Positions 32,857-42,525 of a stretch of 64,000 bases of DNA are shown piece after piece. The stretch lies in contig JAEUHE010000002.1 in NCBI GenBank assembly GCA_016793885.1, positions 22,302-86,301 of the forward strand, in the 5' to 3' direction. Position 1 is the stretch's first letter. Every line of letters begins with the position of its first letter. Position numbers and translations under genes: made by a program. The DNA comes from Verrucomicrobiales bacterium (lineage in GTDB: Bacteria > Verrucomicrobiota > Verrucomicrobiia > Limisphaerales > UBA11320). The notes beneath the pieces were generated by a model, which saw nothing but the letters and a program-made list of their open reading frames with translations, was not told the origin of the DNA and did no database searches.

Positions 32857-35800
32857 TCAGGGTCGACGCGGGGTCAGCACGCGATAGAGCCTGCGCGACG
32901 CGGGTTCCATGTCCTTGATCGAGTTCATCGTGTTGGTGGAGCGCGCCACCCAGTCCTCAAGCTTGAACCAGTTACCCGTACCCAAGGTATCGCTAAATTC
33001 CACGGTGTAGGTCCGGTTCGACACCGCATCGAACCACAGATTCATCCCGGTCGAATCCAGAAAGCCGTTCAAAAGCAGCCGGTCCCGCGCGTCCCGCGGA
33101 TGTGTGCCCGCCTCATACTCGCTCCTGTTGGGCATGCGGTCTTCATCTACATCCTGCAGCGCGTCGCCAGAGTTGTTCCGGTTGAAACTGAATGCCTCCT
33201 CCCACACATCCGGCATCCCGTCGTCATCCGTGTCGACGAGAACCGTGACCTCTGCCGCCGCTGGTGCAAGTCTAGCAGCGGGGTTGGGCACGCTGCGGAT
33301 CTCCACCCGATATCCAGCTGTGTCTCCGGGCTGAACATTGTCCAGCCGCAGGAATGCCCGGGTCTCGTTGATGGTTCCCGAGCCGATGGAGGCGTCGTTA
33401 CGAAACCACTCCACCTGGAAAGGAGGCGGCCCACCCGCCCATTCCGCGCTGAGCGTGACCGACCCGCCCTGCACGGCGGTTTGACCCACAGGCGCCTGCA
33501 GAAGGGCAAGCGGATTGATCACAGTGAGCACTGCGATGGCGCTCTGGATGGATCCCTCGGCGTCGGTAAGCTCCACCCGATAGTTGCCCTCGTTCGATGG
33601 ACCCACTGGCCCGACGGTCAGGCTCGCGTTGGTGGCAGCCGGGATATCCGCATCGTTGAAACGCCATCGATAATGGATGGTGCTGCTGCTGGTAGCTTGC
33701 ACTCGGAATATCACCAGGGTTCCGGCGATGGCGTTGGTATCGGCCGGTTGCTGGGTGATGATTGCAGGAACCCGCACGGTGAGGATCGCTTCGGCGCTGA
33801 GGGTGGAGCCGTTGGGGTTTGTCACCTCCACTCGATACGTCCCCGCCTGTGAAGGTTGGACGGAGGGCAGGCTGAGCACGGAATTGGTGGCACCAGGAAT
33901 CGCGCTGGCACCGAACCTCCATTGATAGGTGATGGGCTCGTCGCCTTCCGCCGTGACGGTGAACACGGCCGGTGTGTTGGCCAGGGGGTTCTGGCTAACG
34001 GGTTGGCCGGTGATGACGGGCGGGCTCAGCACGGTGAGGGTCGCTTCGGCGCTGGTCAGCGAGGTGTTGTCGTCGAACACCGACACCGAGTAGTTGCCAG
34101 CATCCACGGATTCAACGGGGTTGATGGTGAACGAGCTGTTGGTGGCCCCCCCGATGGGCTGGCTGTTGAAGCGCCATTGGTAGCGCAAGGTGCCCGTGCC
34201 GGCAGCACTGACGGCGAAGGTGACACTGCCTCCGCGGGTTGCGGACAGGCTGCGCGGCTGGTCGATCACCACCAGCGGTTGGCTCACGTTCAACAACACC
34301 CCAGGGCTCAGCACAAATCCCGCCGCATTGTGCACCACCACGGAATACTCACCGGCCTGCGAAGCCTTCGCGTCGGGGATGAGTCGAGTCGCGTTGGTAG
34401 CATGGGGAATGGAAACACCGTTGACCCGCCATTGGTAGCGAAGCGGACCGGTGCCGTCAGCCGATACACTCAACGTCGCCGAACCGCCGGGTCCAAACTG
34501 AATCGTCGGCCCCGAGATAATGGAGGGGCGCACCAGACGGCTCGCCGCGGATCGCGGATCCGTACCATCGAGGAATTCCTCATAGTTGCTTCGGTTGTCT
34601 GTATCCGCGTCCTGGGCCGCATCCGCCGCGTTCGCATTGCTGAAGCCGTTGGCGGTTTCAAAGGAATCGGGCAGACCATCCCGATCCGTGTCAGTGAAGC
34701 TCGATCCCTGGACATTGGCGCGTCCCGGCGTGGGGTCGGCAGCCTTCCAGTTCACGGGATCGTTTCCATATTCGTGCGGACGACGGCGTTGCAGCGAGGC
34801 GCCGACGCCGTCGGCGCCCGCGGGCCAGGGGTAGGCGTCCCCATACACCACGCGATCCACCAGCAGATAAGGGACTTCGCCTGCCGTGGGACCGATGAGG
34901 GTGGGAGCGTCGGGGCGGGTGAGCTTGAGTTCCTCTGTCCGGTTGTTCAGCTGGCCCGAATAGGGGCCGAGGACCCTGACGTCGGCGGGCAAGCCATAGC
35001 GCGCGCGGAAGGCTGCCAGCGCCGGGGCGTTGGTAAGGGGGTCGAAGCTGACAATGAGCGCATACCCATGGGCCTGGAGGTTGAAGCTGGTCGGGAAGTC
35101 GAAATCGGCGCCCCCCCGCAGCCGCCATGTGTTGGTAGGATAGGCAGGATCGAACAGGTTGATGGATGAATCGGTGAGGTTGTGGATTTCCACAAATTCG
35201 TCGGCGGTGTTGTCGTTGGTGCCGCCGATGGGCAACGGGCGGTACATGATCTCCTGGATCACCACCGGCCCGGTGAGCGGCGCGGCATTGGGTTGTCCCT
35301 GGCCCGTTCGAAACTGCTCAACCGTGCCAGGAGCATCGACCCCAAAGGTGCGCGTAACGAGCGGCGGGAAGTCACGTCCGATGCTCGTCTCGTATCGGCC
35401 GAAGGATACTCCATTGGCGGAAGCGCCGAAGCTGGCCGACGAACGATAGCCCGTGAGGTTGCCTGCTGCGTCGGCTGCCGACAGGTAGATCTGATCCCCA
35501 TTGGCCGAGCTCAGCGAGAAGGGGGAAACCAGGTTGTTGGTATTGAAGTCGATTTCGTAGAACACGCGGTGTCCATAGGCAGGAACCAGAGTGCCATTCG
35601 GGATGCGCCATTTCTTGAAGTCCGCGGCTGAATCGCTGAGGAACCAGCCGCCGATGTGGACGGGCTGAGCGGTGCGGTTGTGGACCTCAACGGCGTCCTC
35701 CCAGGGCGGATCCGTATGGGCCAGCGCTTCATTGATGATGACGGTGCCGAGCGCATCGCCTCCCGTACGACCGGGAGATCCGCCTGCTTCCGGACTCGCC

Positions 35801-38800
35801 CTCCAGTTGGAAGGGTCCGCGGGGTTTCCGGAGGGGTCACGCGATTCCAACGACTGGCCCGTGCCATCCGGTTCCGGCGGCCAGGGCGGCGTGGTTCCGT
35901 AGCTCATGCTAAGAAACACCACACCGTTGGAATCTGCCAGCGAGATCCGCTCGCCGGCGTTGTCGAGGCGTCCTGAAAAGATCCCCGGAGCGATCCTCAT
36001 GCCCGCGGTGCTGTAGCGGGAGGCGAACAGGGCCTGGTTTTTCACCACCACCAGGTGTTCCTTAGCTCCCAGCGTGGTGGGACCAAAGGCGTAGTCGATG
36101 CCCTCCGTGAATCGCACACCGGTGAGATCCAGAGCTGAGTCCCCGATGTTGAGCAGCTCAATGAACTCGTATTCCGTTCCACCGGGCGGGTTGTACATGA
36201 TCTCCGAGATGCGGAGGCTCTCACGCAGGTCGCTGGTGGCGGATGGGTCGATAAGCATCGCGTAATCGAAAGTGGCCTTGATGCGCTGGGCGGTGTCGGT
36301 GGCCAGGAAGAGGCCCGCCTTGCGGGCTGTGGCGCCGGCGGGAAGACCCGCGGAGTGGACTACTGACCAGACATCATTGAGTTTGTGCTCAAACACCAGC
36401 GAGTTGGCGTCCCGGCGAATCCGGATATCGGCTCTGGCACGCGTGACTGGCGTACCACGCAGGAGAGTGCTAGTGCCTGTCTCGGTGATTCTCCGGACAT
36501 TCAGAGCAGTACCGTCCTCGACGCCCATGGCGTAACGGACGAGGCTTCCGGATTCGTCGAACTCCACCATGGCGCCGGTGATGTAGTCGCCGAAAATACG
36601 GGAATTCAGCGACACTTCGGTGAGGAACATCCAGTCGGTAAGGGGCGGAACGGTGCGCCACAGGTAGGGGTAGACACGGGGAGCGGGAGCGAGGGGGCGG
36701 GAGCGATCCGCCAGCACCTGCAGGGTAAGCATCCCTGGAACCTCGGTCGTGCTGTAATAGGGGGCGGAGGAGTGGTTGTCCCGCTGGCTGACGTTCTCCA
36801 GGTTCCAGAACCCTTCCAGCCCCGGGTCGGTGAAGGGACTGAATCCGTTGGGCCCGAACACTGCGGCTTGGCGGAGGATGGAGTTCGTGGCACCGCCCGA
36901 GTCGGTGGCCCTGACCGTGAAGCTGTAGATACCGGGACGCGAGAAATAGGCGGTCGCGTTGTCGACGCCCCGCGTGTCGAGTTGCGTGTCGGCCGGATTC
37001 GCGGACCAGGAGAAGGAGAGGGGCTGCGCATCCGGATCGTAACTGCGTGACGCGTCCAGCTCCAGGGAATCGAGAACGGAAACATGCAGCGAACCCGGGC
37101 TGGATTCCAGCGACATGATCGGGGGCGCGTTCCCAGTCTTGTTCACGGTGATCGTGTCGGTGACCAGCACGCGTCCATCGAAATCAAGGCCCTGAACGGT
37201 GATGAGGTTGGCACCGGTGCGGAGAGTAAGGTTGGTGATTGTCCAGATGGAGTCATTGGTCCAAAACGCTCCCGAGTTGGGGTGGCCGGGAGCCTCAACC
37301 CGGAAGACCCGAAGCGGGCCCGTTCCGGTCAGGTTCAAAGTGTTCGAGGTGACGTTCAAAGGCTGGCCACCATTGGTGGTGATGTCGAAGACAGCAGTCC
37401 GGGCGCTGCCCACGGCGGAATACGCCGGGCTCTGCCTTCCTGAGAACCAGTTCTGATAGTCCGTGGACACTGTGTATTGCGTGCTGGCGTCCTCTTCCGC
37501 CTTCAGCCAGGCGTTCATCCTCGCGGAATTCTGCGCGTAGTTCTCAACCAGGGTGGTGAGAAAATGCCGGAACAGGCGCTGGTTGTAGGAACGCTCGTGC
37601 CAGCCCCGGTAGCCCTGCATTCCATTGTAGAAGGCCTCGCCGGTGTTCTGAAATGCCAGGTCGCTGTCCCAATGAAAGAACATGAACCTGCCGTCCGTCG
37701 GCCTCCGGTAGAGATAGCCGTTCTTCCCCCGGTTCAGCGTGAACGAATCCCAATCGCCAATGTAACCGCGCACCGCCGCCATTTGCATGATCGCCACCGG
37801 ATCCAAAACCTGCTCGATCTCGGCCTGGGTGTAGGTCGATGTCACCTTGCGGAACATGCCGATGAGCGCGGAGTAGTCGTATTCGTTCTCGCGGGTGCGC
37901 TTCATCCATTCGGAGTGATAACGGCCTGGGTTGTCCGATCCCTTGTAACTCCAGTCCGCATCCCGCTGGCCGCGACCCCAATCGTCATTGAACCACCACT
38001 CATCATCGATCCGATACAGCTCCCCCTGGTTCCCATCGGGATAGATGCGGTCGAGCATGTCATTGCCCAACGGCTCCACCTCCTCGCGCAGGGAGGAGCC
38101 CCCATTGTTCACGTTCACCTGGATGAACTCGTTTTCGTTCGCCGGGTGACCGAGGAGGTAGAGCCAGTGGCGAGCGATTCGGTTGTGATGCCGGCTGCCG
38201 CCGCCGGCGTCGTTGTCGTAAGTGAGTTTTTCCTTTCCTCGGAAGAGCTGATCTTTCGGGACCTTGAACTTCCCCCGGCTGAGATCGTTGCCACGCGTCC
38301 ACGGACTGCCCCCGTTCCGGATTTCACAATCGTAGACAATCTCACGCTCGTTGATGATGAGCGTCATATTGTAGTAGTGGTTGCTGAGGCGGGGGAAAGC
38401 GTGGCCGTTGGGAGGGGTGGGACCGTCGCCCCCGGCGAGATCTGCAATCGCCAACGAGGGCACGATAAAACGCATCCGTCGCAGGTCGGTCAACTGACTT
38501 GGGTTGTCGATGAGAAAGAGCGCGGGTTTCTCCGGGCCGCGCGGCGGCAGCTGGGTCGATTGCCCGTTGGCTGTGGCCACCACGTAGAACTGTGCGATCT
38601 GTCCCGATGCGGTGTACTCCGTCAGTTGTGCGGTGTAGATGCCATCCCCCGCGACCTCGTCCCCTCCGGAGACTCCGTCATCGGACATCGCGCGCGGGGT
38701 CCAAGACCCTCCGCCGGTGACCTCGTCCAAACGATGGTGCAGCACCACCTGTGGGGCGGGAGCAAACGAAGTGACCTGCGCGGTGATCCGAACCGGCTGG

Positions 38801-41673
38801 CCCGGACTCGGCACCGGAGGGCTGTGAAGGATCCTGTCCACCTGTGCCGCAGGCAGCGGGATGTGGCGTGAATTACGTGCTCCAGGTGTGCCGAGATTGC
38901 GGGGAACGGCCAGGGAGATATCGGTGGCGATGCTGTGGTCCCAGGTTTGAACGATCAGCCGGGAAGCTCCCGCGACCCAGCGCGCCTCAAAGCTCACCTC
39001 GTAGGTGGAGCTCCTGGTGAGCGCGGTGGCGTCGAGTTCCACACGATTGGGACGGTTGTCTCCGTGCCCATCCGCGATGAGATGCATTTCCGCTCCCAGG
39101 AAGCGGCTGGCGAAATGGGTACCCTGAGCCAGCCACCCGCCGGCGCTTAACCCGTTCGTCGACATGCGTGTGCTATTCGCCAGGAGGTTCGCTCCCCCGC
39201 CGTTCAACCGAAGCTGGAGGTTGCGCAGCACCACATGGCTGTCGCCCACCAGATGCAGGTGCAGCTCCTTGTAGTCCGTGGTGGCACCCCCCGTCCGCAG
39301 CTCCTGGTAAGGCGCGGAGTAACGGTAGGTCTGAAACACCGACTTGTTGGTTTCATTGCTGTCCTGCCATGCGGATGCCAGCGCGTTGTCCATCCAGGGA
39401 TTACGCAGTTCCATGCTCGTGCCGTCCCCATTCGCCAGTCGCGGCCAGTTTCCGCCCGGCGAGTATTCCACCTCGTCCGCCAAATTCCCCAAGGCATCCA
39501 CGAGTCGAATTCGCTCTCCATTGTTCGCCAGCCTGCCCTCGAAATTGCCCAGCACTGGGATGCCTCCGTACACCTGCTGCAGCACCGAAGCGTCGGCGGC
39601 GACTACCAGATAGGCGTCGGGAGCGAGCCGTGTGCCGGCTGGAAACGTGAACCCGATGCCATCGGAGAATCGCCATCCGGAAAGGTCCACCGTGGTGGTC
39701 CCGCGGTTGTAAAGCTCAACGAACTCGGCCGACGGTTCATCCGAAGGCGCGTCGTACATCACCTCGTTGATCACGATGTCTGTCGGCCGGACTGGGGCAT
39801 TTGGTCCGTTTCGAGTCGATGAGGGTGTGGCATACCACTCATTCCCACCATTGGGAAACGCCTGGAGTGTGTCGCCTGCCTGCGGGCGCTGAAAAACCTG
39901 GGCACCGAGCACGGTGTTCGAGGCGTTCACAAGATACACCGTGACCTCACCGTCCGAGAGCCGGAAAGCCGAGTTGCGGCTGAGGAATCCGCCAGCCGGC
40001 ACGGATCCGGTCAACGGGACACGATCGGTGAGGTCGGATCGCGAGGCCAAGAACAGGCCGTCAACTGAAACCGCAGTGGACGAGGTGTTGTGGAGTTCCA
40101 CCCAGTCGAGGGTGTTGGTGGAGCTGAGGTGAACTTCGTTAAGGCGCACCAGGGCTGCGAGGGCGGAGAGACTGGCGTTGGGAGAGTTGCGGGTGGGGTC
40201 GGCGAAGAGAAACCACGAAGCCCCGCCTGCCGGCTTGCGGCCGAGGGAACGGCCATCGAGCGGCATGGCGGCATCGATGGCATTGAGAATAGTCTGGCCG
40301 TCGGGGGCGACGAGATAGACGCGAACAGGACTCTGGACCGCGAATCCGGATTCCGTAAATCCCAGCGACACGAGTCCGGAGGGAGGGACGATAATGTCCG
40401 CGTTAATCCGGAATTTTGCGAGGTTTCCGGGATCGTCGGTGAGGTGGTGGTTCCTCAGGCTGATGTTGGTTCCACGGGGGTTGTAGATTTCGATAAACCC
40501 GGTTCCTGCGGGTCCGGGCAGGACTTCATTAAGAATGAGGCTGGGCTGCGAAGGTGTGGAGATCTTGAGGCGCGCACCGAACACGATGTCCGAGCTGCCG
40601 GCACCGACTTGGTGGACTTCCACCGCCAGAACATTTTCCCCCTGCCGCAGCGCCGTCCCGGGCACGGTGATCACGTTCGCTTCCTCACTGGCGTCGCCAA
40701 CGGTGCGGTTGGCAGGGGTACCGAATCCGATGGCACCTCCGGGCATGCCCGAGCGTCCGAGTTCCGTGCCGTTGAGATAATACACCGCGCCATCGTCCAG
40801 AATTTGGTCGATCGACAGGGTCACGCCGGTGATCGAGCCATTGTAGGTGAAACGGGTGCGCGCGTAATAGGTGAGCTGGTCGAAATCGGCGAAGGGAGTG
40901 CGGATGCCTGGTGATGGCAGGGCAGCGGTTTCGAATCCGAACAGCCCAGGCCCCTCTGGCCAGGAACTGTCGTCATAGTCAGCGCTGCGCCAGGCGGTGA
41001 GGAGATCGACGTTTTGATCATGGATCCGCCAGGCGTCGCCGTAGTTCACGAACGGAATGCCCTCGTTGAGATTCACCTCGGGACTGGGCACGGGAAATTC
41101 GGGGACGGCAACCGCTTCGGTGCCTGGCGTTCCCAGGCGCTTTGAACTCGCTGTCCAGTTGCGAACGTCGTCAATCAGCCGGTCGGGATTCAGGAGCACC
41201 AGCGTATGGCCCGCTCCGTCCGCAGCCACCGGCCACCGCCCGCGGTCGGTGTAGGCCACGGTGCACAGCACCACGCCATTCTTGTCCTTCAAGGTGATGC
41301 GTTCTCCAGCGTTATCGAGCGATCCGGACCAGGGTCCCAACACCCGGATGCCCGCCGGGACGCCGTAAGCCGATCGCAGCGTAGCAGGGTCGGCGGAGGT
41401 CAGCAGGATCCGTTCGAACGGTTTCAGGAAAGTCAGGGCAGGATCGGTGGGGTTGAAGGCAGGGAAATCGAGGTCGACACCGTCGCGGAGTCGCCACTCG
41501 GCCATGTCGAACGGAGTGGCGGTGGCGTTCTGCACCTCGATGAACTCCGGGAGTGTACCCGGGGGATGATACATAATCTCGCTAATCACAACCTGTTCGG
41601 CATGGGAGGAGGAGATCAGGAGGGTGGAGGCCAGGCAGAGCCAGGTTATGAGACTGGAACGAGACTGTTTCAT
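32857..41673 (-). CDS. Giant secreted lamin-tail/CotH/Ig-like protein
   Basis: About 2938 residues. The frame is open to 41925, but MKQSRSSLITWLCLASTLL at 41673 starts a signal peptide ending SSHA. Domain order: several lamin-tail domains (VISEIMYHPPGTLPEFIEVQ, VINEVMYDAPSDEPSAEFVE), a CotH-like kinase region in the middle (CEIRNGGSPWTRGNDLSRGK, FHWDSDLAF), PKD/Ig-like segments, further lamin-tail domains (ISEIMYNPPGGTEYEFIELL), about five tandem Ig-like repeats (YQWRVNGVSIPHATN, YQWRFGASAIPGATN) and two Asp-rich thrombospondin-type-3-like stretches (DTDRDGLPDSFE, DTDDDGMPDVWEE). The C-terminus (TYTVEFSDTLGTGNWFKLED...RRLYRVLT) is the usual Verrucomicrobia tail. Probably a surface adhesin or matrix protein; CotH relatives phosphorylate proteins, so a kinase role is possible but untested. 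Confidence 0.88.
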   Translation of the reverse strand: MKQSRSSLITWLCLASTLLISSSHAEQVVISEIMYHPPGTLPEFIEVQNATATPFDMAEWRLRDGVDLDFPAFNPTDPALTFLKPFERILLTSADPATLRSAYGVPAGIRVLGPWSGSLDNAGERITLKDKNGVVLCTVAYTDRGRWPVAADGAGHTLVLLNPDRLIDDVRNWTASSKRLGTPGTEAVAVPEFPVPSPEVNLNEGIPFVNYGDAWRIHDQNVDLLTAWRSADYDDSSWPEGPGLFGFETAALPSPGIRTPFADFDQLTYYARTRFTYNGSITGVTLSIDQILDDGAVYYLNGTELGRSGMPGGAIGFGTPANRTVGDASEEANVITVPGTALRQGENVLAVEVHQVGAGSSDIVFGARLKISTPSQPSLILNEVLPGPAGTGFIEIYNPRGTNISLRNHHLTDDPGNLAKFRINADIIVPPSGLVSLGFTESGFAVQSPVRVYLVAPDGQTILNAIDAAMPLDGRSLGRKPAGGASWFLFADPTRNSPNASLSALAALVRLNEVHLSSTNTLDWVELHNTSSTAVSVDGLFLASRSDLTDRVPLTGSVPAGGFLSRNSAFRLSDGEVTVYLVNASNTVLGAQVFQRPQAGDTLQAFPNGGNEWYATPSSTRNGPNAPVRPTDIVINEVMYDAPSDEPSAEFVELYNRGTTTVDLSGWRFSDGIGFTFPAGTRLAPDAYLVVAADASVLQQVYGGIPVLGNFEGRLANNGERIRLVDALGNLADEVEYSPGGNWPRLANGDGTSMELRNPWMDNALASAWQDSNETNKSVFQTYRYSAPYQELRTGGATTDYKELHLHLVGDSHVVLRNLQLRLNGGGANLLANSTRMSTNGLSAGGWLAQGTHFASRFLGAEMHLIADGHGDNRPNRVELDATALTRSSTYEVSFEARWVAGASRLIVQTWDHSIATDISLAVPRNLGTPGARNSRHIPLPAAQVDRILHSPPVPSPGQPVRITAQVTSFAPAPQVVLHHRLDEVTGGGSWTPRAMSDDGVSGGDEVAGDGIYTAQLTEYTASGQIAQFYVVATANGQSTQLPPRGPEKPALFLIDNPSQLTDLRRMRFIVPSLAIADLAGGDGPTPPNGHAFPRLSNHYYNMTLIINEREIVYDCEIRNGGSPWTRGNDLSRGKFKVPKDQLFRGKEKLTYDNDAGGGSRHHNRIARHWLYLLGHPANENEFIQVNVNNGGSSLREEVEPLGNDMLDRIYPDGNQGELYRIDDEWWFNDDWGRGQRDADWSYKGSDNPGRYHSEWMKRTRENEYDYSALIGMFRKVTSTYTQAEIEQVLDPVAIMQMAAVRGYIGDWDSFTLNRGKNGYLYRRPTDGRFMFFHWDSDLAFQNTGEAFYNGMQGYRGWHERSYNQRLFRHFLTTLVENYAQNSARMNAWLKAEEDASTQYTVSTDYQNWFSGRQSPAYSAVGSARTAVFDITTNGGQPLNVTSNTLNLTGTGPLRVFRVEAPGHPNSGAFWTNDSIWTITNLTLRTGANLITVQGLDFDGRVLVTDTITVNKTGNAPPIMSLESSPGSLHVSVLDSLELDASRSYDPDAQPLSFSWSANPADTQLDTRGVDNATAYFSRPGIYSFTVRATDSGGATNSILRQAAVFGPNGFSPFTDPGLEGFWNLENVSQRDNHSSAPYYSTTEVPGMLTLQVLADRSRPLAPAPRVYPYLWRTVPPLTDWMFLTEVSLNSRIFGDYITGAMVEFDESGSLVRYAMGVEDGTALNVRRITETGTSTLLRGTPVTRARADIRIRRDANSLVFEHKLNDVWSVVHSAGLPAGATARKAGLFLATDTAQRIKATFDYAMLIDPSATSDLRESLRISEIMYNPPGGTEYEFIELLNIGDSALDLTGVRFTEGIDYAFGPTTLGAKEHLVVVKNQALFASRYSTAGMRIAPGIFSGRLDNAGERISLADSNGVVFLSMSYGTTPPWPPEPDGTGQSLESRDPSGNPADPSNWRASPEAGGSPGRTGGDALGTVIINEALAHTDPPWEDAVEVHNRTAQPVHIGGWFLSDSAADFKKWRIPNGTLVPAYGHRVFYEIDFNTNNLVSPFSLSSANGDQIYLSAADAAGNLTGYRSSASFGASANGVSFGRYETSIGRDFPPLVTRTFGVDAPGTVEQFRTGQGQPNAAPLTGPVVIQEIMYRPLPIGGTNDNTADEFVEIHNLTDSSINLFDPAYPTNTWRLRGGADFDFPTSFNLQAHGYALIVSFDPLTNAPALAAFRARYGLPADVRVLGPYSGQLNNRTEELKLTRPDAPTLIGPTAGEVPYLLVDRVVYGDAYPWPAGADGVGASLQRRRPHEYGNDPVNWKAADPTPGRANVQGSSFTDTDRDGLPDSFETANGFSNANAADAAQDADTDNRSNYEEFLDGTDPRSAASRLVRPSIISGPTIQFGPGGSATLSVSADGTGPLRYQWRVNGVSIPHATNATRLIPDAKASQAGEYSVVVHNAAGFVLSPGVLLNVSQPLVVIDQPRSLSATRGGSVTFAVSAAGTGTLRYQWRFNSQPIGGATNSSFTINPVESVDAGNYSVSVFDDNTSLTSAEATLTVLSPPVITGQPVSQNPLANTPAVFTVTAEGDEPITYQWRFGASAIPGATNSVLSLPSVQPSQAGTYRVEVTNPNGSTLSAEAILTVRVPAIITQQPADTNAIAGTLVIFRVQATSSSTIHYRWRFNDADIPAATNASLTVGPVGPSNEGNYRVELTDAEGSIQSAIAVLTVINPLALLQAPVGQTAVQGGSVTLSAEWAGGPPPFQVEWFRNDASIGSGTINETRAFLRLDNVQPGDTAGYRVEIRSVPNPAARLAPAAAEVTVLVDTDDDGMPDVWEEAFSFNRNNSGDALQDVDEDRMPNRSEYEAGTHPRDARDRLLLNGFLDSTGMNLWFDAVSNRTYTVEFSDTLGTGNWFKLEDWVARSTNTMNSIKDMEPASRRLYRVLTPRRP

Positions 41674-41906
41674 GACTGTTACAACGATCGATGACAAGAC
41701 CCCGCCAGGGCCGATAGGGGCATCGGTGCCTGCGGACTGGCCGGGGTATGCACGCTGAACATGGCTCAGGATTGGCCGGAGCGCGAGGAAAAGAATGGAG
41801 GGCAAACCCAGAGGGTGTGCTTTGAAGTGGGTAAGAAAGGGGATCCAGCCTAGACCATTGAGCTCAGAGACTAATGGGATCCCACAGTGGAGTGGGAATT
41901 CGCTTA

Positions 41907-42479
41907 TTAAGGAACGTAGGACCAAGAATCTTCAGCCATGATCCCTCCATTGTGCCAGGTCACCTGGATCGTCTCATAGACGAACGCAAGCTCCTCCGCA
42001 GGCCCATAGCTCGCAGCACTGGCATCGGATTTGTTGGGCATCCAGGGCCGCAGGGAAATGATCTGAGCATTTTTCAGCGTGTAGGTGATGAGCTTCTGCT
42101 CGGCTCCCAACCGGCTGGTATCCCAGATGTCGATGGTCACGGTTTTGAGCAATTCGTTATTCGCCATCATGGTAAGAAGGGTGGGCGAAGCGCGGTTGAG
42201 ATATTTGACGATACGGAATGGTTCGTGTTGGCGCTTCCCGGTCGCCTGTCCCGAGGCAGGGTCGCGTGGGGAAATGATCTCGTGAGAATAGGCTAGGAGC
42301 CTGTGTAGTCCTTCTCGGCCTTTTTGCACGACCTCCCCTTGAACAACACCGCTCTTGACTCCCTCCAGTTTCATAAACAGGACACTTCCAGCGGTTGGAT
42401 ACTCGCTCTGGGCCAGCGACGATAGCCCGGCGCACACAAAGAGTGTCAGGCTCCAAAAGAGTGATTTAAGGGGTTTCAT
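41907..42479 (-). CDS. Hcp-family (type VI tube-like) protein with signal peptide
   Basis: A 190-residue protein; the start at 42479 gives MKPLKSLFWSLTLFVCAGLSSLAQ, a clear Sec signal. The mature part matches the Hcp fold: VLFMKLEGVKSGVVQGEV for the first strands, FRIVKYLNRASPTLLTMM with the family's 'K-(x)-ASP-LL' core, NNELLKTVTIDIWDT, LITYTLKNAQIISLRP and a closing ELAFVYETIQVTWHNGG. Classical Hcp proteins are cytoplasmic and loaded into a type VI sheath, so an export signal is unexpected. No sheath, baseplate or ClpV gene is in the window. A tube-like or effector-like extracytoplasmic protein is possible. It lies between a giant surface protein gene and a small secreted protein gene on the same strand. 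Confidence 0.75.
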   Translation of the reverse strand: MKPLKSLFWSLTLFVCAGLSSLAQSEYPTAGSVLFMKLEGVKSGVVQGEVVQKGREGLHRLLAYSHEIISPRDPASGQATGKRQHEPFRIVKYLNRASPTLLTMMANNELLKTVTIDIWDTSRLGAEQKLITYTLKNAQIISLRPWMPNKSDASAASYGPAEELAFVYETIQVTWHNGGIMAEDSWSYVP

Positions 42480-42525
42480 GGGGATGATAGTGCGGTGGGT
42501 GTGTTGATTAGGGACGGAAGGTGGT

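Noticed and set aside
33856..38871. Long + strand open frames of 437 and 464 codons inside the giant protein gene
   Set aside because: They are antisense to a gene with clear repeated domains over its whole length and show no recognisable domains or export signals; high GC makes such shadow frames common.
41907..42479. Evidence for a type VI secretion system
   Set aside because: Only an Hcp-like protein with a signal peptide is present; no sheath, baseplate, VgrG or ClpV gene in the window.
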